A stretch of DNA of 64,000 nucleotides from Pseudoalteromonas luteoviolacea B = ATCC 29581 (lineage in GTDB: Bacteria; Pseudomonadota; Gammaproteobacteria; Enterobacterales; Alteromonadaceae). This document shows, one piece after another, positions 29,601 to 36,921 of this stretch; position 1 is the stretch's first letter; each line of letters starts with the position of its first letter. A program made the translations under genes and the position numbers. Under the pieces are notes generated by a model. That model saw nothing but the letters and a program-made list of their open reading frames with translations. It was not told where the DNA came from and did no database searches. The stretch is taken from the NCBI GenBank assembly GCA_000333235.1, contig CAPN01000051.1:744001-808000 (forward strand), given 5' to 3'.

Positions 29601-30418
29601 GTATTATTCGTAAGCATTATAGTAAAAGCGAATTGCCAATTCTCGCCATGACCGCGAATGCAATGCACGAAGACATTACCCGCTGTCTTGAAGCGGGAAT
29701 GAATGATCATCTTGCAAAACCCATCGATATTAAACAACTTGAACTCAAAATTAAACGATATGGGCAAACAGAAGGTTCACAGAATCTATCCGATAACAAC
29801 GTGCGATTGGAAACAACAATAGAAGAAACAAGCCATGATGAAGCCACTGACGTACTTGACACACTCACCGGCATTAACCTCGATCAAGGTATCGACCGAG
29901 CAGCAGGCAACGCTAACTTATATTTCCAGATTTTGGAAAAATTCCTAGCGCAACAAACAGAAGAATTAATTAACCTTCAACAAGCAATGTCTATTGGCAA
30001 TGTTGAATTAGGTGCAGATTTAATACACGCGATAAAAGGCGCGAGCGCTAATCTATCGATAGATTATTTAACCGAACGATGCAAAACAATTGAAAAACAC
30101 ATTGCTAAAGGCCAATTTGAAATGGACACGATTAACGAACTTATCCATTATGTACAAGAGCAACTTGCGATTGTGAGATCACGAAACGTTAATAGTAATA
30201 CGATTGAATTAACTCCTTTATCCGATCAGTCTGTTATCTTAGCGCAATTAGAAGTCGCCCTGAGAGAATATAATACCGATGCATTAGAACTTGCTGAACA
30301 ACTATCCTATGACACTTTGCTCAGCGAAAAAGAACTTGATTTACTCAAAACGCTAATCAGTCGATTTGAATTTGACGCTGCATTAAAAAGCCTAGAAACC
30401 CTTCGTCGTATTCATTAA
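26675..30418 (+). CDS. Large hybrid sensor histidine kinase (two TM, PAS, HisKA, HATPase, two receivers, Hpt)
   Basis: A 1247-residue membrane phosphorelay protein. TM1 is ~5-24 and TM2 ~150-173, bounding a ~125-residue periplasmic sensor. A GAF-like region (~230-370) and a PAS domain (~385-500) follow. HisKA phosphoacceptor is H531 (MSHEIRTPMNAI), then HATPase (~635-755). Receiver 1 has D816 (FIDWKL), receiver 2 has D963 (LILMDMQMP), and the Hpt histidine is H1118 (LIHAIKGA). All phosphotransfer residues look intact. An NST tripeptide is repeated five times (833-847) within receiver 1. No clear Shine-Dalgarno before the ATG. The stimulus is unknown. Confidence 0.92.
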   Translation: MPLRKIAVLLACSFLIVCIWVVYQLKQSSKSIDLNLANFDHSLNEISIFRDAILKQLNLATLSIPQKELLNTLKATHFQISKSQSENFEFTYYPDLLETIVHIEKNLHTSTFYPNNPLVLVQDLSNLHADGQLWLKQLRQIETKRINQKVVNVLLFIGALFTLCLIGLYVVIRQDARKLKRFLASMKTQKPIPNMSSTFLLNEFQNLADSCHQVFNESITQLESSSILARLNEKLRNAGNLDAFNELCLTFLTQSMSLPGIAIIIVDGDNSYKINKKIGKVPLLSDENPVINLTLKDGELKTFSPNSEPFDVHYDDQTITLRMIYALPLKNAERTFGVLYVPSMRILNQNEISILSHVTKDLSLAIERNENSIQREKTERKLAQQLELTNSMINAIPNPTYYRNLDDEFIGINKAFLDFFDQFEMDIKGASFQSVYPSHSALTIEHKQKEILATGQEIRYELQLQDGLSRNRDIVVFEGPFFDNVGNIQGIVGMFLDVTEHNTLQSELINAKEQADRLTKVKSEFLANMSHEIRTPMNAILGMAHLALKTNLNTKQHDYVKKISNAAQQLLSLINDILDFSKIEAGKLTLEHTPFQLTDVLNNVNAILEIRALEKDLKLVFNIDPALPPYLIGDPLRLGQVLINLAGNAVKFTDRGNVTISLQVQRQTDNNVLVRFSVSDTGIGMSQEQQKALFQSFSQADTSISRKYGGTGLGLTISQQIVRLMGAEIYVESTLGQGSEFSFCIELDCTKAPQEAQSNYTFDETINVLVLDDNLQALTITDDQLRSMGATVYATTDPLEAQKLLRENSIDVAFIDWKLRETNGIEFIKQNQNSTNSTNSTNSTNSTHYVLITAYGRELVLNTKEREMIECVIYKPTTASFLYDAIISCLGKYVSLAAPMEHNEDKSTLFSGLSVLVAEDQPINQEIAMEILKHYGATVTIANNGQEAIDALESETFDLILMDMQMPIVDGLTATRIIRKHYSKSELPILAMTANAMHEDITRCLEAGMNDHLAKPIDIKQLELKIKRYGQTEGSQNLSDNNVRLETTIEETSHDEATDVLDTLTGINLDQGIDRAAGNANLYFQILEKFLAQQTEELINLQQAMSIGNVELGADLIHAIKGASANLSIDYLTERCKTIEKHIAKGQFEMDTINELIHYVQEQLAIVRSRNVNSNTIELTPLSDQSVILAQLEVALREYNTDALELAEQLSYDTLLSEKELDLLKTLISRFEFDAALKSLETLRRIH
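29171..29215 (+). repeat. In-frame 9-bp tandem repeat in a kinase gene
   Basis: Five tandem copies of AATTCAACT, the last ending in A, encode (Asn-Ser-Thr)5. The number is a multiple of three bases, so changes in copy number would alter loop length without a frameshift. Confidence 0.93.
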
Positions 30419-30710
30419 TTCAAATCAACGCGAGTAAATCTTGATGTGTTTCGTAAAGATCCTAATTTAACAACTAGGTATAAAACATGTTATCTTTTAC
30501 GCCAGAATCTAGAATAACCGGTAACACTATTTAGGTTTTATTCTACAGTACTCTAAGTCTTCTCGATATGAAGCTATTTGGGGTGATAAATATTACAATA
30601 TGATAAAAATTAAGAAAGGCTATAGTGAGTAGTCCAGATGTGTAAACCTAACCGAATTATTCGATATAAAATTGCTGAACTAAGTCACCTTGATACTTAG
30701 AGACTACAAA

Positions 30711-31148
30711 ATGAGATATAAACATGTTAAAGCCTCTAATGCTGAACGACATTATCTTGATCAAGGTGAAATCACCTCTATTCTAGCATCTGGTGCTGAT
30801 ACCGATCACAGAGTTTCTATTTTTGATAGCAAACTTCCTAAAGGGAATGAAGCACCTTGGCACTTCCATGAACTAGACGATGAGATCTTCTATCTAATTT
30901 CAGGGGAAATAGAGTTTGGCGTAGAAAACGAAGAGTTTGTTGCAAAAGCGGGTGATCTTGTCATTGCCGGTCCTAACGTTAAACGGCGCTTCAAGGCCAT
31001 CAAAGACAGTCATTTGCTTGTCATTAATACTCCATCTGGTCCTTCAGAAGGATTTATTAGAGACATCTCCAAGTTCACAAATGACAATCCGCCTACTGAA
31101 TTAGACAGGCAGGCGTTTATTGAAAAATATAAGATCCATATTGTCTAG
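30711..31148 (+). CDS. Cupin-domain protein
   Basis: A 145-residue single-domain cupin. The first motif is visible as PWHFHELDDEIFYLISGEIEF (two His and a Glu for the metal) and the second as KAGDLVIAGPNVKRRFKA, where an expected His is replaced. I start it at the ATG at 30711, with MRYKHVKASNAERHYL; a TTG seven codons earlier is less likely. Fold is clear, but small cupins cover many activities and the neighbours give no hint. It is preceded by a 290-bp AT-rich gap in which I see no gene or clear signal. Confidence 0.8.
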   Translation: MRYKHVKASNAERHYLDQGEITSILASGADTDHRVSIFDSKLPKGNEAPWHFHELDDEIFYLISGEIEFGVENEEFVAKAGDLVIAGPNVKRRFKAIKDSHLLVINTPSGPSEGFIRDISKFTNDNPPTELDRQAFIEKYKIHIV

Positions 31149-31299
31149 TCACTTGCCGATGCAATAGCCGTGTAACAAATATAGTTTTGCCAACCGGTAG
31201 ATTTGCTTAAACTCTGTTAATCTAACCTGACTGATAAAATAAAGAAATATGCAGGCGAGCGACTGTTCTTACTGTCAAGCAACGACTCAAAAAGCGTTA

Positions 31300-32097
31300 C
31301 TAAGACCCGCAGCTGGCAGAAATCCCTTTAGCTTTTGCCTCTTCACTTAACGGTTGTACTTGAGTTAGGTGTGCACGTAATTGTTTTATGCGATTTTCAG
31401 GTGCTGGATGTGTCGATAAAAACTCGGGTTGACGTTGCCCATTAGCTTCACTCATATTTTGCCAAAGCGCGATTGCCCCACTTGGCTCAAAACCAGCCTT
31501 TGCCATATATTGTAGCCCGACTATATCAGCTTCACTTTCGTGACTGCGACTAAACGGTAATACGATACCAACTTGAGTACCAAGCCCCAATGCTTGCATG
31601 ATTTCACTGCGGTACTTTATATCACCCATTTGCAGTGCAACATTGCCCAACTGCAACCCTGTTTGCACTAGTGCACCTTGAGAAATTCGCTCATTCGCAT
31701 GTCTTGCAGTAACGTGAGCCACTTCATGGCCCAAAACAGCGGCAAGTTGATGTTGGTCTTTCGCCACAGTTAACAGCCCTGTGTGAACGCCTATTTTCCC
31801 TCCAGGCAGTGCAAACGCATTAGCGCTGTCGTCTTTAAAAACCACCACTTCCCATTCTAGCTTTCGCAAATCTTGAGGTAGCTGTTCAATAATTTTAAAC
31901 GCTACGCACTGAACGTATTTATTTGTTTTTTGGTTACTTTCTTGGGGAGTTGATTTTTTTAGCTCGTCAAAACTGGCACTTCCCATTTGCGCCATCTGAT
32001 CCTCTGAATACAGCGCAATTTGCGTCCGACCTGTCGGAGATGTTTTACAACCTACTAAAACCGCAGCAACGCACGCTGTGATTAACCAATTTTTCAT
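31300..32097 (-). CDS. M48-family metalloprotease, lipoprotein (LoiP/BepA-like)
   Basis: A 265-residue periplasmic zinc protease. Lipobox LVGC places the lipidated Cys at 17. The HExxH motif is H124-E-V-A-H128, and the third ligand is E187 in SHESEADIVG. The layout, without long TPR repeats, matches the shorter YggG/LoiP type rather than BepA (~490 aa). Such enzymes degrade misfolded outer-membrane proteins. The residue after Cys is Lys, compatible with outer-membrane sorting. Monocistronic; I see no sigma-32 or sigma-E promoter. Confidence 0.9.
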   Translation of the reverse strand: MKNWLITACVAAVLVGCKTSPTGRTQIALYSEDQMAQMGSASFDELKKSTPQESNQKTNKYVQCVAFKIIEQLPQDLRKLEWEVVVFKDDSANAFALPGGKIGVHTGLLTVAKDQHQLAAVLGHEVAHVTARHANERISQGALVQTGLQLGNVALQMGDIKYRSEIMQALGLGTQVGIVLPFSRSHESEADIVGLQYMAKAGFEPSGAIALWQNMSEANGQRQPEFLSTHPAPENRIKQLRAHLTQVQPLSEEAKAKGISASCGS

Positions 32098-32280
32098 TGA
32101 ATGCCCTTTAGTCTATCCACATTTTCCTCGAAGTTTAAAAGGTAACAAGTGGATTAGCAATGAGAAAGCATCTGTCACCTCATTCGTTGTATCTATCTGA
32201 ATTAGTTCTGTTATAGTTCGCGCTCAACAATTTTGACTGATAAAAGTTTCTAATTTCTTTTTTTTAGGTTTCGATACTTT

Positions 32281-33450
32281 ATGGCCCAGAAACGATTATT
32301 GCCTTTGTTGGCAAGTATAGTGGCGATCACACCTCTCGCCGTTGATATGTATTTGCCCGCGATGCTGAGTATTGCGCAGCAATTAAATACCGATATTGAA
32401 ATGATCCAAATATCATTAAGTATTTATTTAGCCGCGTATGCGATTGGCATGATGATCTTTGGCCCACTCGCAGATCAGTACCCTAGGCGAGATTTAGCCC
32501 GTTTTGGATTACTTGGTTTTGCCACTTTTTCATGCTTAATTGCGCTATCCAATAACATTGAATTGTTTTGGTTATTCCGTGCAGGACAGGCATTCTGTGG
32601 GGCTGCTGCAACCGTCGTCGTACCGGGGATTGTTCGTTTTCTCTATCAAGAAAATACTGCAAAAGGTATGTCTTACGTTTCCATGATTATGATGGTCGCG
32701 CCGCTTCTTGCCCCGACTATAGGCGCCTTATTATTAGTAAAGTTTGAATGGAATGCGATTTTTTGGGTACTTAGCCTTTACGCTTGTTTCGCTGCTTACT
32801 GGGTGCATCAAAAGTTAATCAACATCCCTAGAAAACCTAATTCTTCTCAAGGCGTTGCACTGTTTATAGATAATTACAAACAAATATGGCAAGAAAAGCG
32901 AGCTCGCCTAGACATCGCTACATCGATGTTGGTTTCTTTCGCGTTTTTCTGTTTTTTAACGTCGGTTCCATATGTTTATTTAGATTATTTTAGTGTTTCG
33001 GAAAGTTGGTTCGGGGTTCTTTTTGCTGGCAATGTCGTCGCACTCACGGTAGGCAATATCATCAACACGCGGATCGTCTCTAACTTTGGTTCACGAAAAA
33101 TGCTGAGATACGCCATAACTATTGGGCTTTGTAACTCTGTGATTTTAGTTTTTGTTAGTGCTTTTGAGTTAGGCCTATACCCAACCGTTGTCGCGATTGG
33201 GTTAGTCATGATGACAATCGGTGTGATTGCTGCAAACGCGGATGCCCTCATTTTAATTGCGTTTGAGCACCGCTCTGGGACGGCTACGGCCGTTATTGGA
33301 ACATTGCGCTTTGGTAGTGGCGCACTCGTTGGTCCATTACTTGCGATGATTAAACCAACCAGTACACTGGCGTTTTCATGCTTAATGTCAATAGCCTTGT
33401 TATTCACCTTTATGTGCCAACAAAAACAAAAAGCCTCACTAGAAAAGTGA
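32281..33450 (+). CDS. Bcr/CflA-family multidrug efflux MFS transporter
   Basis: A 389-residue, 12-helix major facilitator, drug:H+ antiporter of the DHA1 Bcr/CflA type. The signature SIYLAAYAIGMMIFGPLADQ, then the RRDLARFGL loop after TM2 and the LAPTIGALL antiporter motif C in TM5 are present. Substrates in the family include bicyclomycin, sulfonamides and others; none can be assigned here. Its stop lies within the terminator shared with grpE. Confidence 0.9.
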   Translation: MAQKRLLPLLASIVAITPLAVDMYLPAMLSIAQQLNTDIEMIQISLSIYLAAYAIGMMIFGPLADQYPRRDLARFGLLGFATFSCLIALSNNIELFWLFRAGQAFCGAAATVVVPGIVRFLYQENTAKGMSYVSMIMMVAPLLAPTIGALLLVKFEWNAIFWVLSLYACFAAYWVHQKLINIPRKPNSSQGVALFIDNYKQIWQEKRARLDIATSMLVSFAFFCFLTSVPYVYLDYFSVSESWFGVLFAGNVVALTVGNIINTRIVSNFGSRKMLRYAITIGLCNSVILVFVSAFELGLYPTVVAIGLVMMTIGVIAANADALILIAFEHRSGTATAVIGTLRFGSGALVGPLLAMIKPTSTLAFSCLMSIALLFTFMCQQKQKASLEK

Positions 33451-33458
33451 GGCTTTTT
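33428..33458. terminator. Bidirectional terminator between the MFS gene and grpE
   Basis: AAAAAGCCTCAC and GTGAGGCTTTTT enclose a 7-nt loop; it serves both convergent genes and overlaps the MFS stop codon. Confidence 0.88.
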
Positions 33459-33481
33459 AATAATAACAATGTATTAGCGCA

Positions 33482-34060
33482 TTATTCTGCTGCTTTTGAC
33501 ACCATTACCATTGCTGGGCGAAGTAAACGACCGTTTAAAGTATACCCTTTTTGCATAACAGCAAGTACCGTGTTTGGTGACACATCGTTACTTGGCTGAA
33601 TAGACATTGCTTGATGGAATTCTGGGTTGAACGCCTCCCCCTGAGGGTTTACAACTTCAACACCAAATTTTGCGACCGCGTCCGAGAAATTCTTCAATGT
33701 CATTTCAACGCCTTCAAGCACCGGCTTTAAGGTTTCATTTTCTTTGTCTGAAAATTCAATCGCGCGCTCTAAATTATCTATTACTGGCAAAAGCTCATTG
33801 GCAAACTTTTCAAGGGCAAATTTTTGCGCCTTTTCAACATCTTGAGCGGCACGACGACGCATATTCTCAACATCTGCTGCTGCTCTTAATACACCATCTT
33901 GTTGATCTTTAATTGTTTGTTTTGCTGCTTCTAATTCTGCATACAAACCAGCAATTTCTTCTTCTGGACTAAGTTGCGCGTGTTCTTCTTGCGCTTCTGT
34001 TGCTTCAACTACTTCTTCTACAACGTCATTTTGCTGTTCTGCATTCGTCTTCTCAGACAT
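33482..34060 (-). CDS. grpE: GrpE, nucleotide-exchange factor for DnaK
   Basis: A ~192-residue co-chaperone that speeds ADP release from DnaK. It has an acidic N-terminus ([20 protein letters not shown]), a long coiled coil (~35-100, with [18 protein letters not shown]) and the C-terminal beta-domain ([12 protein letters not shown], then [10 protein letters not shown]). I start at ATG 34060 because GGAG lies 9 nt upstream; a TTG at 34084 would add eight residues. The sigma-32-type promoter at 34094-34120 indicates heat-shock control. dnaK and dnaJ are not adjacent. Confidence 0.97.
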   Translation of the reverse strand: MSEKTNAEQQNDVVEEVVEATEAQEEHAQLSPEEEIAGLYAELEAAKQTIKDQQDGVLRAAADVENMRRRAAQDVEKAQKFALEKFANELLPVIDNLERAIEFSDKENETLKPVLEGVEMTLKNFSDAVAKFGVEVVNPQGEAFNPEFHQAMSIQPSNDVSPNTVLAVMQKGYTLNGRLLRPAMVMVSKAAE

Positions 34061-34093
34061 GGGAAACTTCTCCAATTCTAACAATTGACCTAG

Positions 34094-34120
34094 TTATGGG
34101 GGTGAAATTCAGAGTTTCAA
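34094..34120 (-). promoter_or_regulatory. Sigma-32 (heat-shock) promoter of grpE
   Basis: On the minus strand, GTTGAAA (34121-34115), a 13-nt spacer and CCCCATAA (34101-34094) nearly match the RpoH consensus CTTGAAA...CCCCAT. The predicted start is ~27 nt upstream of the grpE ATG. The -35 element contains the TGA stop codon of the upstream hrcA-like gene. Confidence 0.8.
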
Positions 34121-35061
34121 CCCCCAATTTCACCAATCGCATGAAATTCTGAAATCAGCGCTTCAATTGCTGCTATTTTAGGCGCAATAATACAAAACCG
34201 GCTTTGATATTCTTGATTCGAAAAATAAGGCAGGCTCAAAATTAAGCATTCTTTAAATTCTGGACTAGGCAAATCCGTAGGCAACAAAACCGAAATGCCA
34301 TTTCTAAACGCCAGTTTATCCTCTACCCAATGCAATAAATTTACGCCAATTGGAAGATCTTTTGTTTGCATTAATTGACTGTATAAGTGGCGCTCTCCGA
34401 CAACAATACTGTTATCACTGCCCAGTTGCTGAGCCAGTTGCTTTGTCCATTGCGTCAACAGCACTCGGCAATCTGCAGGCGCAGTTGCCGCCATTGCTTT
34501 CATGCGGTGCAACCCTTCCATTAAACTCTGTTGACTAAACACCGTATTTAACCAGGTAGCAAATTGATAGCGCAGAGAGTCTGAATTTACCTTAGGCTTG
34601 TTAATACAAATATTATTTGATTGACCACTTCTGTCTATTAACAGCACTAACCAAGAATCACTGTCGAAATCCAAGATTTCAACGCGAAATACCGTTTGCG
34701 AACTAACTTGAGGAAGACCTACACAGCAACAAACTTTGTATTTCTGCGCTAGCGAATGCGCTAACTCAACAAGTTGGTTTTGCTGCGGTTGCCAATACTG
34801 AGCTAACCCGTCTAGATGGAAAAATTCTTCGAACCAATAATGGAAACCTGCTTCAGTTGGCACTCGACCAGCTGAGGTATGAGGTGAAAAAAGCAACCCT
34901 GCCTTTTCAAGCCTAGCCATGGCGTTTCGGACCGTAGCAGAACAAACCGACATACCAGTCTGTTTCACGAGCTTACTTGATGCTACGGGAACGCCCTGAC
35001 CGTCACAGTACAAGCGCATAACGGCTGAGAAAACGAGTTGATCACGAGGACTAATATTCAT
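34117..35061 (-). CDS. hrcA: HrcA-like heat-inducible transcription repressor, diverged
   Basis: A 314-residue protein whose first ~80 residues match the HrcA winged helix: VASSKLVKQTG, SATVRNAMARLEKAGLL and the highly characteristic PHTSAGRVPTEAGFHYWFEEF. The C-terminal domain is recognisable (LISLPY-like segment FKECLILSLPYFSNQEY), but the usual HrcA GPxRMxY motif is replaced by APKIAAIEALI. HrcA represses chaperone operons through CIRCE; no CIRCE repeat is visible here. It lies just upstream of grpE, which has its own sigma-32 promoter. E. coli lacks HrcA. No good ribosome-binding site precedes the ATG. Whether it still represses is open. Confidence 0.78.
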   Translation of the reverse strand: MNISPRDQLVFSAVMRLYCDGQGVPVASSKLVKQTGMSVCSATVRNAMARLEKAGLLFSPHTSAGRVPTEAGFHYWFEEFFHLDGLAQYWQPQQNQLVELAHSLAQKYKVCCCVGLPQVSSQTVFRVEILDFDSDSWLVLLIDRSGQSNNICINKPKVNSDSLRYQFATWLNTVFSQQSLMEGLHRMKAMAATAPADCRVLLTQWTKQLAQQLGSDNSIVVGERHLYSQLMQTKDLPIGVNLLHWVEDKLAFRNGISVLLPTDLPSPEFKECLILSLPYFSNQEYQSRFCIIAPKIAAIEALISEFHAIGEIGG

Positions 35062-35149
35062 AATTATTGTTATTTGGGCACGTTTTTAATTTTCAAGAGG
35101 CGCCAATTTCGGTTACGCTTAAACTACGCCATCAAGAATACGGAACATC

Positions 35150-36034
35150 ATGACTTCACCATTTAAAACGATCGGTCTTATTGGTAAGCCAAACCATGAA
35201 GGTGCGGCACTGACCTTACACCGCCTATACACCTTTTTGCAAGCATTAGGCTTCGATGTACTGGTCGAAGACAGAGTAGGAAGTCAAATCGAGCCTATCG
35301 ACTCTAAATGTTTACGTACACTTGTCGAGTTAGGCGAACAAGCTTGTCTCGTCATCGTCGTCGGTGGGGATGGCAATATGCTCGGAGCAGCGCGGGTCCT
35401 TTCTCGATTTGATGTGGCAGTAATTGGTGTAAACCGAGGAAACTTAGGGTTCCTAACCGATTTAAATCCAGAAGGCTTCGAAGCAAGCCTTGAACAGGTT
35501 TTACGCGGTGAATACATTGAAGAATCCAGATTTTTATTAGAAGTAGAAGTGTACCGACACGCTGAACTAAAAAGCGCCAACGCAGCGGTGAATGAAGCTG
35601 TACTCCATGCAGACAAAGTGGCCCATATGATCGAATTTGAAGCGTTTATCAATGACGACTTTGTATTTTCCCAACGTTCAGATGGCCTTATCGTTTGTAC
35701 ACCAACCGGCTCTACTGCCTATTCTCTTTCAGGTGGAGGGCCTATATTAACGCCTGAACTAAACGCAATGGCTTTAGTCCCCATGTTTCCTCATACCCTA
35801 TCAAGTCGGCCTCTGGTGGTTGATGCGGATAAAACGGTCACGTTAAAATTAAGTCTAGAGAATTCTGCAAGTTTACAAGTGAGCTGTGATAGTCATGTCG
35901 TCCTTGCTTTGTTGCCTGGAGATGAAGTTGTTATCAGAAAAGCCGATAAACGCTTACGTCTTATTCACCCAAAATCATATTCTTATTACAATGTCTTAAG
36001 ACAAAAGTTAAATTGGGGCAGTAGACTGTTCTAA
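35150..36034 (+). CDS. nadK: NAD kinase
   Basis: A 294-residue ATP-dependent NAD kinase that makes NADP. The GGDGN motif is at 72-76, [10 protein letters not shown] at ~100-109, and the second signature [16 protein letters not shown] near 187-202. Length and order equal E. coli NadK. It is divergent from the hrcA-like/grpE pair, preserving the E. coli grpE-nadK-recN arrangement with two extra genes inserted. Confidence 0.96.
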   Translation: MTSPFKTIGLIGKPNHEGAALTLHRLYTFLQALGFDVLVEDRVGSQIEPIDSKCLRTLVELGEQACLVIVVGGDGNMLGAARVLSRFDVAVIGVNRGNLGFLTDLNPEGFEASLEQVLRGEYIEESRFLLEVEVYRHAELKSANAAVNEAVLHADKVAHMIEFEAFINDDFVFSQRSDGLIVCTPTGSTAYSLSGGGPILTPELNAMALVPMFPHTLSSRPLVVDADKTVTLKLSLENSASLQVSCDSHVVLALLPGDEVVIRKADKRLRLIHPKSYSYYNVLRQKLNWGSRLF

Positions 36035-36108
36035 GCTATTGCGAGTACGCTTTTTTTAGCGCAAAATAGCGTTATCATTCATGTAGTTGTTTTAGGTATA
36101 TATTTTTT

Positions 36109-36711
36109 ATGACTTCTTTAGTTATTGTCACGCTCATTTTGCTTATTGCGTTATTAGGTGTGTACGTAGTCATTGAAAATAATCGAAAAAAAGCTCGTGA
36201 AGCTGAAAAGCGTGCGTTTAATGAACGCGTTAAGGAAATTAATGCTCACTTTAAAAACAAACTCAATGAGTTAGTTGAAACTGAAGTTGTTCATCCTAAA
36301 TTTTTACCAAAGCTACAAGCCATTGCGAGTAATTTTTTTGTAGTTCAACACCACACTGAAGAAAATCTTGAACAACTTGAGAAAGTGACTGACTTGTTTA
36401 CAAGTGCAGTGAGTACTGAACTGCAAAAATGTCATGCAACTGGTAATTACGTTCAATTGCAAACTCAAATTCAATACTTCATTGCCGAGTTGCCATCTTC
36501 AGGAATTGGATTCAATAAAGCGTTTTATCGCGAAATTTTGCCTGCGTTAATCCTCTTAATTCAAACAAACAATGAGCCTAATGCAATCGATGAACTGAAC
36601 ATTGGCGCTGATTTACCTGAACAACCAGAAGAAAAAGAAGAGCCGTCCAAAAAAGACGATAATGACTTCACCCCACCAATGACGAAAGCTCAAGAATTAT
36701 CAAGCTATTAA
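36109..36711 (+). CDS. Membrane-anchored protein of unknown function between nadK and recN
   Basis: A 200-residue protein with one N-terminal TM (~4-22, VIVTLILLIALLGVYVV), then a charged helical domain (~25-150) and an acidic, Pro/Glu-rich tail (PEQPEEKEEPSKKDD). The N-in or N-out topology cannot be decided; the charges favour a cytoplasmic bulk. I do not recognise the family. It may be co-transcribed with nadK (74-bp gap) and lies upstream of the SOS-type box for recN. Confidence 0.7.
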   Translation: MTSLVIVTLILLIALLGVYVVIENNRKKAREAEKRAFNERVKEINAHFKNKLNELVETEVVHPKFLPKLQAIASNFFVVQHHTEENLEQLEKVTDLFTSAVSTELQKCHATGNYVQLQTQIQYFIAELPSSGIGFNKAFYREILPALILLIQTNNEPNAIDELNIGADLPEQPEEKEEPSKKDDNDFTPPMTKAQELSSY

Positions 36712-36890
36712 AATTACAGTTATAAAAAAGCTCAGCTTATCAGTTACCTCCCTCATACTTTATGCATAGGATGTGATCCCTACATTGATGGAGGCGAAGC
36801 AAATTATTTGCTCCTTGGTGTTTCTACTTTGCTCTATCTATAAAAAAATGACTAGACCCTCATTAAAATCATTTGATCTTTTTTAAATCA

Positions 36891-36906
36891 CTGTATAAAT
36901 TATCAG
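36891..36906 (+). promoter_or_regulatory. LexA-like (SOS) box upstream of recN
   Basis: CTGTATAAATTATCAG matches the CTGT-N8-ACAG LexA consensus except for one base in the right half (TCAG). It lies ~16-25 bp before the recN start, and recN is an SOS gene in E. coli. Confidence 0.55.
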
Positions 36907-36921
36907 TATATAGCTGGATGG

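Noticed and set aside
30419..30710. Gene or RNA in the gap before the cupin gene
   Set aside because: AT-rich, no stable hairpin with U-run, no convincing reading frame.
34098..34125. Stem GGGGGTGAAA / TTTCAACCCCC between the hrcA-like gene and grpE as a terminator
   Set aside because: No U-run follows on either strand and the arms contain a bulge; the same bases read better as a sigma-32 promoter for grpE.
36721..36890. Gene in the gap before recN
   Set aside because: No frame with a convincing start or composition; only the LexA-like box stands out.
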